Positions 8,643-17,708 of a stretch of 64,000 nucleotides of DNA are shown here, in pieces. The DNA is from Maribacter forsetii DSM 18668 (GTDB lineage Bacteria > Bacteroidota > Bacteroidia > Flavobacteriales > Flavobacteriaceae). Positions within the stretch are counted from its first letter, which is position 1, and each line of letters opens with the position of its first letter. The position numbers and the translations under genes are program-made. Under the pieces are notes generated by a model. That model was not told where the DNA came from, made no database searches, and was given only the letters and a program-made list of their open reading frames with translations. Where the stretch lies: positions 2,294,001 through 2,358,000 of the forward strand of contig NZ_JQLH01000001.1 in NCBI RefSeq assembly GCF_000744105.1, in the 5' to 3' direction.

Positions 8643-9737
8643 ATGGCTACAAACAAGAAACTTAATTTCCCTAAAAGAAAAAAGAAGAAATCTCGTCAGC
8701 AAAACAAGCTTGGTAAAGCTCCTGGAACCATTAGTTATATGGGCGATAAGGAGCGAAGTGATAGTGTCATATATAGCACAACTTACAATGCTAATGGATT
8801 TGAAACCAATCAATATGATGATTTAGACCAGTTTATTAAAGAAGATCGTTCAGATAAAATAACTTGGGTGAATGTAGTCGGTATTTCAGATGAGCCTTTT
8901 ATAGAAAAACTAGGTAAACACTATAATTTGAACCCTTTAGTACTTGAAGATATTGTTAATACCGAGCAGCGACCTAAAATAGATGAATATGACGATTATA
9001 TTTTTGGCATATTTAGAATGCTTTATATTTCTGAGCAAGAAGAAATTATAGGGGAACATATTGCCATTGTTTTACATGAGAATACGGTCTTGGTTTTTCA
9101 AGAGGTTAAGGCAGATGTTTTCAATGGTTTGCGTGAACGAATTACCGGTAAGCTAGGTCGTATTAGAACTAGGGGAGCTGATTACCTGTTTTTTGCCTTA
9201 CTAGATGCTATTGTAGATAATTATTTTTTAGCCATTGAAAACCTAAATAATAGAATTGAGAGTTTAGAAGAAGAGGTCTATCAAAACCCAGAGCCTATTG
9301 TAGCCCAAAATATACAGCAATTAAAAAAAGAGATTCTAAAAATTAGAAGGTGGATTTACCCTGTAAAAGAGTTAATTAGCAGGTTAATAGATTCTGAAAA
9401 TCCTAAGATTACTAAAGACACGAAATTATTCTTGCGCGATGTTTTGGATCATGCCATAGAAATCAACGAAAGTTTACAGATTTACCGTGAAATGTCTATG
9501 AGCTTAATGGAGATGTACATGAGTAATATGAGCAATAAAATGAACGAAGTTATGAAGGTATTGACCATTATGGCATCTATTTTTATTCCTTTGACTTTTA
9601 TAGCAGGTATCTACGGTATGAATTTTGACCATATGCCAGAGCTTCATTATAAATACGGATACTATGTTGTTTGGGTGGTAATGATTCTATTATTTGTGGG
9701 GATGATGTTCTATTTTAAAAAGAAAAAGTGGTTATAA
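8643..9737 (+). CDS. corA: CorA-family magnesium/cobalt transporter
   Basis: 364 residues. Long acidic cytoplasmic domain, a coiled stalk helix (about 200-290), and two C-terminal membrane helices, the first followed by the signature GIYGMNFDHMPEL, the GMN motif of the CorA pore. The second helix ends in a Lys-rich tail. Forms a pentameric Mg2+ channel in the inner membrane. ATG at 8643 is preferred; an in-frame TTG two codons upstream is possible. Confidence 0.93.
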   Translation: MATNKKLNFPKRKKKKSRQQNKLGKAPGTISYMGDKERSDSVIYSTTYNANGFETNQYDDLDQFIKEDRSDKITWVNVVGISDEPFIEKLGKHYNLNPLVLEDIVNTEQRPKIDEYDDYIFGIFRMLYISEQEEIIGEHIAIVLHENTVLVFQEVKADVFNGLRERITGKLGRIRTRGADYLFFALLDAIVDNYFLAIENLNNRIESLEEEVYQNPEPIVAQNIQQLKKEILKIRRWIYPVKELISRLIDSENPKITKDTKLFLRDVLDHAIEINESLQIYREMSMSLMEMYMSNMSNKMNEVMKVLTIMASIFIPLTFIAGIYGMNFDHMPELHYKYGYYVVWVVMILLFVGMMFYFKKKKWL

Positions 9738-9851
9738 TTTCTTGCTTTTATTAAATCTTTACACTTAATAAATCTCATTTTTATAAATCAAATCCATTAA
9801 TTATTAATTTTAATGGGTTACTGATTATTTCTGTTTTCATATACCTTGCCA

Positions 9852-9871
9852 ATATCTAAAATATTAGATAT
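9852..9871. promoter_or_regulatory. Inverted repeat upstream of the 9927 gene
   Basis: ATATCTAA (9852-9859), AATA, TTAGATAT (9864-9871): perfect 8-bp arms, 55 bp before the start of the exported protein gene. Possible operator; no further support. Confidence 0.3.
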
Positions 9872-9926
9872 GAAAGGCTTAAAGTTATTTGTGAATTAAG
9901 TCTATCATTAATTTAAAACTTTATAT

Positions 9927-10469
9927 ATGAAAATTAGAACTATGTATATGTCGATTGCTGGACTGTTGTTACTAACAGGAACGGTAATGGCTCAAGAAAA
10001 AGATCAAGAAGTATTGGATACCAAAATCTCAAAATCTTATACCGTAAACGATGGTAAAAAATTAGTAAAGAATACAGTTGAAATTACCACTAAGCGTTTA
10101 AACACCATTGAACGATCAAAAGATGATGAAGGAAAAATTGATCAAGATAGGGTAGTGGATAGTGTTTCTACCATTATTAAAACAGTAAATATAGATAACG
10201 ACGACGACGATGCCTTTGATGAAAAAATAGTGTTTAGCTATGATTCGAAAACTCCAGAAGATTTTGTTTTAGTTTCTAAAAACAATGAATTGGTGGTAGC
10301 TATGAACGAAGGGGACAATTTAAAGGTTGTTGAAAATATAAGCCTTAAAAGTAAAAAGATGATGAATAATAAAACAACTTATGTATTTACTAATGAACAT
10401 GGTGAAAATTTAGAGTTTTTGGTTGAAGAGTATAGTAAACCTAACGAAACTGCCATGTTAGAGAAATAG
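9927..10469 (+). CDS. Exported acidic protein, unknown function
   Basis: 180 residues with a clear Sec signal peptide (about 1-22, cleavage after TVMA before QEKDQ). The mature part is rich in Asp, Lys and Val with a DNDDDDAFDEK stretch near residue 92, and is predicted mostly beta. I recognise no family. Monocistronic, ended by a strong hairpin. Could be a periplasmic ion- or polymer-binding protein, which is a guess from composition only. Confidence 0.75.
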   Translation: MKIRTMYMSIAGLLLLTGTVMAQEKDQEVLDTKISKSYTVNDGKKLVKNTVEITTKRLNTIERSKDDEGKIDQDRVVDSVSTIIKTVNIDNDDDDAFDEKIVFSYDSKTPEDFVLVSKNNELVVAMNEGDNLKVVENISLKSKKMMNNKTTYVFTNEHGENLEFLVEEYSKPNETAMLEK

Positions 10470-10490
10470 TATTCTAATTTCCAGAATGCA

Positions 10491-10518
10491 AAAAAGAGCC
10501 GTTATTACGGCTCTTTTT
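10491..10518. terminator. Bidirectional terminator
   Basis: Perfect 12-bp stem AAAAAGAGCCGT (10491-10502), loop TATT, ACGGCTCTTTTT (10507-10518), between the converging 9927 gene and cysM. Confidence 0.92.
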
Positions 10519-10539
10519 TTATTTTATATTGTCTGTAGT

Positions 10540-11424
10540 TTAGTCGAACAGGTTAGATGATAGATAACGATCTCCACGGTCACACACTATAGAAACAATA
10601 ACCCCGTGGTCTATTTCTTGCGCTAGACGTAAAGCTATTGTTGCCGCACCACCGCTGCTCATGCCTGAAAAAATACCTTCTTCCTTGGCTAATTTTCTAG
10701 CCATAGTTTTGGCTTCTATTTCATTGACTTCCATAATACGATCTACTTTCTTTGCATCGAATATTTTTGGCAAATATTCTTGTGGCCATTTTCGAATTCC
10801 TGGTATGCGAGCATTGTCACTTGGTTGAGCCCCTACAATTTGTATGTCACTGTTTTTTTCCTTTAAAAAAGTAGAGGTGCCCATTATGGTACCAGTGGTT
10901 CCCATAGCAGACACAAAATGTGTGACTTTACCTGCTGTGTCTTTCCATATTTCTGGTCCGGTAGTATTATAATGTGCTTTCCAGTTATTTGGATTACCAA
11001 ATTGGTTCATCATGATATAACCCTCATTCTTTACCTTATTTTCAGCATAATCACGAGCTCCTTCAATACCTACATCAGAAGAAGTCAAGGTAACTTTTGC
11101 ACCATATGCCTTCATAGTTTGTACACGCTCTATAGTAGAGTTTTCTGGCATGACCAATTCAATATCAAGACCATATATGCCCGCAATCATAGCTAAGGCT
11201 ATACCGGTATTACCACTTGTAGCCTCAATTAGTTTATCATTAGCAGTAAAATCGCCGTTATCATAACCGGTTTTGATCATGTTGTAAGCGGCGCGATCTT
11301 TTACACTACCGCCAGGATTGTGTCCTTCCATTTTAAAATAAACGGATACATTGGGGTTTGTGTTCAATACTCTTGACTCTACTAACGGGGTATTGCCAAT
11401 TAAGGATAATAATGAATTAGACAT
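10540..11424 (-). CDS. cysM: Cysteine synthase B (O-acetylserine sulfhydrylase)
   Basis: 294 residues from ATG at 11424; the frame is open further upstream but that part lies inside cysE. Makes cysteine from O-acetylserine and sulfide or thiosulfate with PLP. PLP lysine K42 in NPGGSVKDR, the EATSGNTGIALA loop, and the phosphate-binding GTTGT loop are all present. The MPENSTIERVQTMKAYGA stretch is more CysM-like than CysK-like. The start overlaps the end of cysE by 8 bp, so translation is coupled and cysE-cysM form an operon. Confidence 0.9.
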   Translation of the reverse strand: MSNSLLSLIGNTPLVESRVLNTNPNVSVYFKMEGHNPGGSVKDRAAYNMIKTGYDNGDFTANDKLIEATSGNTGIALAMIAGIYGLDIELVMPENSTIERVQTMKAYGAKVTLTSSDVGIEGARDYAENKVKNEGYIMMNQFGNPNNWKAHYNTTGPEIWKDTAGKVTHFVSAMGTTGTIMGTSTFLKEKNSDIQIVGAQPSDNARIPGIRKWPQEYLPKIFDAKKVDRIMEVNEIEAKTMARKLAKEEGIFSGMSSGGAATIALRLAQEIDHGVIVSIVCDRGDRYLSSNLFD

Positions 11425-12208
11425 GGGGTAAAGTTTTAATTTTAATTTCTGGTGTATGAAAAACAGTAGAATGAGCAGGAACCGAAGCTGTAATCCAAGC
11501 ATTACCTCCAATGATACTGTTTGCTCCAATAATGGTGTCTCCTCCTAAAATGGTAGCATTTGCATAAATGGTTACATTGTTTTCAATAGTTGGATGACGC
11601 TTGGTCTTTTGTAAATTTTTGGCAACAAAAAGTCCGCCCAAGGTTACGCCTTGGTATATTTTTACGTCATTTTTAATTATGGCAGTTTCGCCAATGACTA
11701 CACCTGTACCGTGATCAATGTGAAAAGATCTTCCTATTTCCGCTCCGGGGTTTATATCTACCCCTGTTTGTCTATGAGCATATTCTGTCATTAAACGGGG
11801 TACTAAGGGGAATCCCGTCCTGTAAAGTTCATGTGCCAATCTATATACGGAAATTGCATAAAAACCAGGGTAGGCCATATATACTTCCTCAATGGATAAA
11901 GATGCAGGGTCACAATTAACGGTTGCCTCCGCATCTAGATTTAAGCTTTCCAGAACTAGAGGTAACTTTTCTACATAATTCTCCCAAACCTTTTTACAAG
12001 GTTTGTCACTTTCCCAACATGCCAAGTCTACTAGTTCGTCAAATTGCTTTTCAAGTGCTTCTAAGCTTTCCGCTACGGGTGTTTCAATATCAAACAACAT
12101 ATAAAAAAGAAGGTCGGTAAATTTCTCGGTATTCTTCTTTAAACGAAATCTTAAATTAGGTTGTTTCTTGTGGGTATTAATCTTTTCGATAATAGATCGA
12201 TGGTCCAT
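11417..12208 (-). CDS. cysE: Serine O-acetyltransferase
   Basis: 263 residues. Helical N-terminal domain (1-140) followed by a left-handed beta-helix of hexapeptide repeats (about 150-245), with FHIDHGTGVVIGETA and IYQGVTLGG, which contain the acceptor and acetyl-CoA site His. Makes O-acetylserine for cysM, overlapping by 8 bp. The C-terminus reads KIKTLPHV and lacks the terminal Ile that docks into CysK in the classical complex. Flavobacterial CysE is of this longer type. Confidence 0.9.
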   Translation of the reverse strand: MDHRSIIEKINTHKKQPNLRFRLKKNTEKFTDLLFYMLFDIETPVAESLEALEKQFDELVDLACWESDKPCKKVWENYVEKLPLVLESLNLDAEATVNCDPASLSIEEVYMAYPGFYAISVYRLAHELYRTGFPLVPRLMTEYAHRQTGVDINPGAEIGRSFHIDHGTGVVIGETAIIKNDVKIYQGVTLGGLFVAKNLQKTKRHPTIENNVTIYANATILGGDTIIGANSIIGGNAWITASVPAHSTVFHTPEIKIKTLPHV

Positions 12209-12302
12209 GGTTCTTCATTAGTTCATCAAAATTAACCAAATAAGTAAAAGTACTTCTCATCTAATGGTTAACTTTAGCTTAAAATCACAACAGCTAAGTC
12301 GA

Positions 12303-12983
12303 ATGTTAGAAACGAATATTACAAAAAGTACATTTCAATTTTTAAATAAATTAAAGAAAAATAATAACAGGGATTGGTTTACGGAACATAAGGCTGAATT
12401 TAAAGCAGAGGAGACTAAGGTGAAAAGCTTTTTCAATCATGTGCTTGATAATCTAAAATTGCATGATGAAATTGAAAAATTAAAAGTATTTAGAATTTAT
12501 AGGGATGTTCGTTTTTCTAAAAATAAGACACCCTATAAAACACATCTTTCCGCTTCTTTCGCTAGAGCTGGTAAACATCGTAGAGGTGGATATTACTTGC
12601 AGATAGCTCCCGGTAACAGCTTTATCGCAACCGGATTCTGGAATCCTGAGAAAGAGGATTTATTACGAATTAGAAAAGAGTGGGAAATAGACATCACGGA
12701 CTTAACCGATATTATTAAAAATAAAAAATTCAAATCTATTTGGGGAGACTTAGTTGGTGATGAATTAAAAACCGCACCAAAAGGGTTTGATAAAGAAGAC
12801 CCTAATATTGAGTTCATACGCAAAAAGCAATTCATCTTTATAAAGAATTTTACAGACAAAGAGGTATTGTCAGATGATTTTGCAAATAAAGTCAACGATA
12901 GTTATGTAGCTATACGACCATATTTCGATTTAATGAGCAGTATATTAACCACTAATTTAAATGGCGAATCTTTATTGGACTAG
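12303..12983 (+). CDS. DUF2461 family protein (TIGR02453)
   Basis: 226 residues from ATG 12303, which places the family motif FLNKLKKNNNRDWFTEHK near residue 10 as usual. ATG 12264 would add 13 residues. Other family motifs: VFRIYRDVRFSKNKTPYKTH and RGGYYLQIAPG. Function unknown; the family is cytoplasmic and widespread. Its 3' end overlaps the converging next gene by 12 bp. No cofactor motif seen. Confidence 0.82.
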   Translation: MLETNITKSTFQFLNKLKKNNNRDWFTEHKAEFKAEETKVKSFFNHVLDNLKLHDEIEKLKVFRIYRDVRFSKNKTPYKTHLSASFARAGKHRRGGYYLQIAPGNSFIATGFWNPEKEDLLRIRKEWEIDITDLTDIIKNKKFKSIWGDLVGDELKTAPKGFDKEDPNIEFIRKKQFIFIKNFTDKEVLSDDFANKVNDSYVAIRPYFDLMSSILTTNLNGESLLD

Positions 12984-13379
12984 TTCATGTTTTTCAAAAT
13001 ATTGAATTTGATCTTGAATTCTTTTTATGACCATATTCATCATTCTTTTGTTTAAAGCTGAAGAGTTTTTAATATAGATTTCATATTCTTCAACCGTAAA
13101 TTGACCTATAATCATGCCTTTTAATGAGTTTCTGAACTTAATATCTTTTTGAATGGAATTAGCTATGTAGCCCATACGCTTTTCAATTTTTAGCTCGTAA
13201 AAACTATTCTTCATTTTGGTGATATAATTCTGATAAGATGCTAGAAGCAAATCGTTTTGAAGTTTTATTATTGGGCGCAATGTTTGGTTTTGAAACCTTT
13301 CATCATCACTCATGTTGGGCATTATTTTGGCTGAGGAAATTATAGGTCGAATCGATTGTAATTTCTGTGTCCTGTCCAT
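12972..13379 (-). CDS. Conserved flavobacterial hypothetical protein
   Basis: 135 residues, basic, all-helical, no signal peptide. The stretch NQTLRPIIKLQNDLL and the C-terminal FRNSLKGMIIGQF are, from memory, highly conserved across Flavobacteriaceae, and such proteins are sometimes misnamed glyoxalase, for which I see no metal-binding pattern. Overlaps the DUF2461 gene tail-to-tail. Confidence 0.7.
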   Translation of the reverse strand: MDRTQKLQSIRPIISSAKIMPNMSDDERFQNQTLRPIIKLQNDLLLASYQNYITKMKNSFYELKIEKRMGYIANSIQKDIKFRNSLKGMIIGQFTVEEYEIYIKNSSALNKRMMNMVIKRIQDQIQYFEKHELVQ

Positions 13380-13466
13380 TATATATTTATTTTACTCGAT
13401 AATCGAGATTTAAATGCTACGACACTTGTGCCAAAACATTAATAAAGTTTTCTATTCAATGACTTA

Positions 13467-13479
13467 AGGTTATTAACCT
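13467..13479. promoter_or_regulatory. Inverted repeat AGGTTA-T-TAACCT
   Basis: Perfect 6-bp arms around one base, in the 357-bp divergent intergenic region 13380-13736, about 90 bp upstream of the minus-strand gene. Possible operator. The rest of this region is AT-rich and holds no ORF. Confidence 0.3.
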
Positions 13480-13702
13480 AAAGGTACGTATTAGATAAAA
13501 TCGATGTTTAACCACTTAAATTAGTTTTTAACCTGTTATGAACAATCACATTAGAATCAAAAAACAGTGCCTTAAATTAGGGTTCTAATAATTCTATAAA
13601 GCAACAATTGTTAATATGTAACTTATTAATTAGGTAATTGTTGCAATTGGTAAATCGGACTGCTTAGAAGAAGAAAATGGTAGTATTGAAAAATTTTACG
13701 AC

Positions 13703-13710
13703 TAACTTTG
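13703..13710 (+). promoter_or_regulatory. Candidate -7 element TAACTTTG
   Basis: Exact TAnnTTTG match 26 bp upstream of the thioesterase ATG. A TTG at 13686-13688 is present but closer (14 bp) than the usual 17-21. Confidence 0.45.
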
Positions 13711-13736
13711 CGTTGTAGATTACAAAATAATAAGCT

Positions 13737-14141
13737 ATGAGATTTCATACTAGAAAATTAGTAAAACCAGGTGATTTAAACTCTAACGGAACATTATTCG
13801 GAGGTAGATTATTGGCTTGGATCGATGAAGAAGCAGCACTTTACGCCATTATTCAACTAGAGAATGGGAAAGTAGTTACTAAATATATGTCAGAAATAAA
13901 TTTTATGAGCGCCGCTGTAAAAGGTGATGTGATAGAAATTGGTATTGAAGTAGTTAAGTTTGGTAAAACTTCTTTAACCTTAAATTGTGAGGTACGTAAT
14001 AAAATGAACCACGAAACCATTGTTACCGTTGATAATATCATTATGGTAAACCTTGGTGAAAATGGTAAACCTGCAGCACATGGTAAAACAAAAATAGAAT
14101 TTGTTAAAGACCGTCTAGCGGCAATGGGTGAAGTTAATTAA
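13737..14141 (+). CDS. Acyl-CoA thioesterase, hotdog fold (YciA/BACH type)
   Basis: 134 residues, one hotdog domain. LNSNGTLFGGRLLAWIDEEA is the family signature (N..G..FGG.L...D), with the catalytic Asp, followed by a beta-sheet with VTVDNIIMVNL. Hydrolyses acyl-CoA thioesters; chain-length preference cannot be read. Its stop overlaps the converging dipeptidase gene by 4 bp. Confidence 0.87.
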   Translation: MRFHTRKLVKPGDLNSNGTLFGGRLLAWIDEEAALYAIIQLENGKVVTKYMSEINFMSAAVKGDVIEIGIEVVKFGKTSLTLNCEVRNKMNHETIVTVDNIIMVNLGENGKPAAHGKTKIEFVKDRLAAMGEVN

Positions 14142-15427
14142 CTTTCACCCATTTCTTTAGCAACTGCCTGTACATCATCAAGTACACGCATAAGGTTTCC
14201 ACCCCATAATTTTGCTATATCTTCTTCAGAGTATCCTCTTTCTACAAGTTCTAGGGTTACATTAAAGGTTTCAGAGGCATCGCTCCAACCTTCAATTCCA
14301 CCACCTCCGTCAAAATCAGAACTTATACCAACATAATCAATACCTATTAGTTTTACCATATAATCTATATGGTCTACAAAATCGCCAACATTTACAGCTT
14401 CTGGTGTATCGGTTTTAGTAGCTGCCAATTCCTTTCCTATTTTTAGAACCTTTGGGTAATTATCCATAAAGGCTTCTTTTTCTGAGTCAGTTAAACTTGA
14501 GAACTGAGAACGTTCATACCATGTAATATCTAAAGAATCCGCTACTTTTTGATAAATTGATTTCATATAAGCTGCTCTAGCTTCATGCTTTTCTGTATTT
14601 AAATAAGAACTAAAGGCTACAGTTTGCACGACTCCACCATTTTCTTTCATCAACAACAATTGTTCGTCATCTAAATTTCTGCTATGGTTACATAATGCTC
14701 TTGCTGATGAGTGAGAAGCTATAATTGGTGCCTTTGATAATGCTATCATTTGCTTCATAGCTTCTTTAGATGGGTGGGATACATCTATCATAATGCCCAA
14801 TTTGTTCATTTCCACTACCGCTTGCTTGCCAAGATCGCTTAAACCATTGTGTAACCAAACGTCGTCTGCCTCACCGGTATTTGAATCTGAAAATTGACTA
14901 TGACCATTATGTGCCAATGAAATATAGCGTGCACCTAAATCATGGTAGGTTTTAAACTGAGACATGTCAGTACCAATAGGGTAGGCATTTTCAACACCAA
15001 TCATGGCTGCTTTTTTTCCAGACTCAACAATTCGGGTAACATCTGCAGAAGTTAAAGCTAATTCAATATCATTTGGCGCTATTTCTTCACATAATTTATG
15101 AATAGCCTCAAATTTGGACATGGCATTTTCTTTTGCCTTGGCATACCCTTCATCTGTAAGTGTATCTTGACCTGTATAAACGATCAACCAAGTGACATCT
15201 AAACCCCCTTCTTTCATCTTAGGTAAATTCACTTGAGAATCTAGCTTCTGACTGTAATTTACACTGTCTGTAAAGTTTTTGACATTAATATCATTATGCG
15301 TGTCAATAGTGACAACATCATCGTGAATACGGTGTGCTTTTTCTAATGTGGTTTCTTCAATTTTTTCTTTTTTCTCTCCACAAGAAATAATAGCTGTAAA
15401 GCATAAAAAATAGATAAGCTGTTTCAT
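14138..15427 (-). CDS. Membrane dipeptidase, peptidase family M19, lipoprotein
   Basis: 429 residues. Lipoprotein signal with Cys16 (FTAIISC). Zn ligands of the renal-dipeptidase family are visible: TIDTHNDIN (His and Asp), VENAYP (bridging Glu), DVSHPS (His), APIIASHSSARALCNH (His, Arg), and ISSDFDGG (Asp). Cleaves dipeptides, possibly D-amino-acid-containing ones, in the periplasm or on the outer membrane. Single gene, no visible partners. Confidence 0.92.
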   Translation of the reverse strand: MKQLIYFLCFTAIISCGEKKEKIEETTLEKAHRIHDDVVTIDTHNDINVKNFTDSVNYSQKLDSQVNLPKMKEGGLDVTWLIVYTGQDTLTDEGYAKAKENAMSKFEAIHKLCEEIAPNDIELALTSADVTRIVESGKKAAMIGVENAYPIGTDMSQFKTYHDLGARYISLAHNGHSQFSDSNTGEADDVWLHNGLSDLGKQAVVEMNKLGIMIDVSHPSKEAMKQMIALSKAPIIASHSSARALCNHSRNLDDEQLLLMKENGGVVQTVAFSSYLNTEKHEARAAYMKSIYQKVADSLDITWYERSQFSSLTDSEKEAFMDNYPKVLKIGKELAATKTDTPEAVNVGDFVDHIDYMVKLIGIDYVGISSDFDGGGGIEGWSDASETFNVTLELVERGYSEEDIAKLWGGNLMRVLDDVQAVAKEMGES

Positions 15428-15570
15428 ATAGTAAGTTTATAACCTACAATTTAAGTGTATTCACAACAAATAACCACCCTTTGAGAACTTTTTATTGTTC
15501 ACACAGCTGTATTGATGCATTTTTAGGTAATAATCAGTAACAAGCTTTTTAAACTAAAGAATACCTATTT

Positions 15571-17331
15571 ATGGCAATTTCAAAATCTAAGGATTTACTT
15601 GGTCAATTATCTCAAATAGAACGAACAGTAGATGAGTTCTCTTTCACGGAATTAAATACTAAAGATGCTAGAGAATTAAAAGATACTTATAACGCATTTA
15701 GGTCTAGCTTAGAAAAACATATTTACACCCCAAAATCAACACAGATTTCGCCAAAGAAAGTAGGTGTCGTTGCTGCCGATAAAAAAGAGGTTTCAGAAAA
15801 ACAGTTTATAGCTCATGTTAGTCATGAGATACGTACGCCTTTAAATAGTATCATTGGTTTTGCCAATCTTTTAAATGAAGAAAAGCTAACTCAAGGTCAG
15901 CATAAAAAAGTAGCGGCTATACAGTTTGCATCTAATACACTTTTAAAACTCATCAATGAAGTTTTAGATTATTCTAAAATATCTTCGGGTAATAACAATT
16001 TTGAGACCGTAGACTTTAATTTACATAGTTTACTGAAAGATGTGATGTTTTTATGCGAAACATTAATAGTAGATCGCAAAATTGAATTGTTGATAGATAT
16101 TGATGAAGACGTACCTAAAATAGTAAAGGGAGACCCATCTAAATTATCTCAGATTCTATTAAATCTTTTAGGAAACTCTGTAAAATTTGTTGAACGAGGT
16201 TATATAAAATTAGAGGTTTTCACCAAACAAAGAAAAAACAATGATTTTCTTATAGAATTTTCTGTTGCAGATACTGGTATAGGTATATCTCAAGAAAAAA
16301 TAAACACCATATTCAACGATTATACACAGGCGGAAGATGATACCTCTAAAAAATATGGAGGTACCGGACTTGGATTAACGATTACCAAAGAAATTATAAA
16401 TAAGTTAAACGGTGAAATAGAAATTGATAGCACTGTTGGTAGTGGTACAACGGTACGCTTTAGAATGCCATATACCATAGGTACCACAGCTAAATCACCC
16501 TTAAAGAAATTAAAAAAAACTCCTAATAATAAATACAGCAAATTATTGGCAGGTACCGAAATATTGGTATTTGAAGATAATAAAATGAACGAGCATTTAA
16601 TTGTTGAGCAATTGACGCAATGGGGTTGTACCGTTCATGCCGATATTGATCTGGATAAAGGTCTGTATTTGCTGTCTTCGAGAAAAATTGACCTAATTCT
16701 GATGGATCTAAAAATGCCCGGTCTCAATGGATTTGAAGTGTCCAAGACCATAAGAGATCATAAAAATGCCAAAGTAAGCTCAGTGCCTATAATTGCTTTT
16801 AGTGCAGATTTCACAGAACAGGATAGCAAAAAGTGTAAAGAAATAGAAATCAATGATTTTTTATTGAAACCTTATACACTGGATGATTTGTTGAATATCA
16901 TTCTTACAAATAAAGACATTAAACATGAACCAATAGATTTCTCATCAATATTACAAAAACCTATGATAGAACCTAAAGAAACAACGGTGATTGATCTACA
17001 GCATTTGTGGAAAGATTGTTTTGGAGAAGTTGATATGTTAAATGAACTGGTAAAGTTGTTTAAATTAAATGCTATTGAATTTATTGGTAATGTTAAAATT
17101 CATTTAAAGACGCAAAACCTAAAAGAAATAGCCTTGTCCGCTCATAAGCTTAAAGCCGGTTTTGCAATGATAAAGGCAGATGGTATGCGAAAATTGATTG
17201 TTGAGCTGGAAAGCAGTTGCAAAACTAATCAACCTGATAAGGTAAAAGAGTTATATGAAGTTTTCTTGAAAGATTATCCATTGTTGGAGGATAATTTAAA
17301 CAAGAACCTAGAATTAATCAATAAGGAGTAA
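15571..17331 (+). CDS. Cytoplasmic hybrid histidine kinase (HisKA-HATPase-REC-HPt)
   Basis: 586 residues and no membrane segment. About 1-60 helical, HisKA with H85 in AHVSHEIRTPLNS, HATPase_c at 190-300 (NLLGNSVKF, DTGIGI, GGTGLGL), receiver at 330-450 with D379 in LMDLKMPGLNG, and a C-terminal HPt domain with H525 in SAHKLKAG. All four phosphorelay stations are present when the next gene (D53) is counted. First gene of the 15.6-25.2 kb polysaccharide operon, 1 bp before the receiver gene. What it senses is unknown; lacking TM and PAS it may be driven by a protein partner, such as the HEAT protein. Confidence 0.92.
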   Translation: MAISKSKDLLGQLSQIERTVDEFSFTELNTKDARELKDTYNAFRSSLEKHIYTPKSTQISPKKVGVVAADKKEVSEKQFIAHVSHEIRTPLNSIIGFANLLNEEKLTQGQHKKVAAIQFASNTLLKLINEVLDYSKISSGNNNFETVDFNLHSLLKDVMFLCETLIVDRKIELLIDIDEDVPKIVKGDPSKLSQILLNLLGNSVKFVERGYIKLEVFTKQRKNNDFLIEFSVADTGIGISQEKINTIFNDYTQAEDDTSKKYGGTGLGLTITKEIINKLNGEIEIDSTVGSGTTVRFRMPYTIGTTAKSPLKKLKKTPNNKYSKLLAGTEILVFEDNKMNEHLIVEQLTQWGCTVHADIDLDKGLYLLSSRKIDLILMDLKMPGLNGFEVSKTIRDHKNAKVSSVPIIAFSADFTEQDSKKCKEIEINDFLLKPYTLDDLLNIILTNKDIKHEPIDFSSILQKPMIEPKETTVIDLQHLWKDCFGEVDMLNELVKLFKLNAIEFIGNVKIHLKTQNLKEIALSAHKLKAGFAMIKADGMRKLIVELESSCKTNQPDKVKELYEVFLKDYPLLEDNLNKNLELINKE

Positions 17332-17332
17332 T

Positions 17333-17698
17333 ATGAGTAAACGTGTACTATTAGCAGATGATGACCAACTTTTAGCCTCTTTATTAAATTTTAGGCTGAA
17401 AAAAGGAGGCTATGCAGTACATCATTCACCTAACGGAAAAGATGTTAAAGAATATTTGAAAAATAATATGCCAGACATTATTGTGAGCGATATTATGATG
17501 CCATATTGTTCTGGTATAGAGCTTATTGATTATGTACGTAATGATCTTAAATCTAACACTCCTATAATAATTATTTCATCTGCAGGTAATGAACAGAATG
17601 TTTTAACTGCTTTTGAATTAGGAGCAAATGATTTTATCACCAAACCAGTTAGTCCAACAGAATTATTAGTACGTATAGCAAGAGAAATAAGTAAATAA
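17333..17698 (+). CDS. Stand-alone receiver (response regulator without output domain)
   Basis: 121 residues, one CheY-like receiver: D9-D10-D11 pocket, phospho-acceptor D53 in IVSDIMMPYCSG, Ser in IIISSAG, and Lys in DFITKPVSP. There is no DNA-binding or enzymatic output domain, so it should act by binding a partner protein. It is encoded between the hybrid kinase and the membrane-anchored HEAT protein, 1 bp and 10 bp away, and is the likely end of the H85-D379-H525-D53 relay. Confidence 0.92.
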   Translation: MSKRVLLADDDQLLASLLNFRLKKGGYAVHHSPNGKDVKEYLKNNMPDIIVSDIMMPYCSGIELIDYVRNDLKSNTPIIIISSAGNEQNVLTAFELGANDFITKPVSPTELLVRIAREISK

Positions 17699-17708
17699 AC
17701 ATTATAAT

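Noticed and set aside
9794..9816. Terminator after corA
   Set aside because: CCATTAA/TTAATGG can pair but the stem is AT-rich and no T-run follows.
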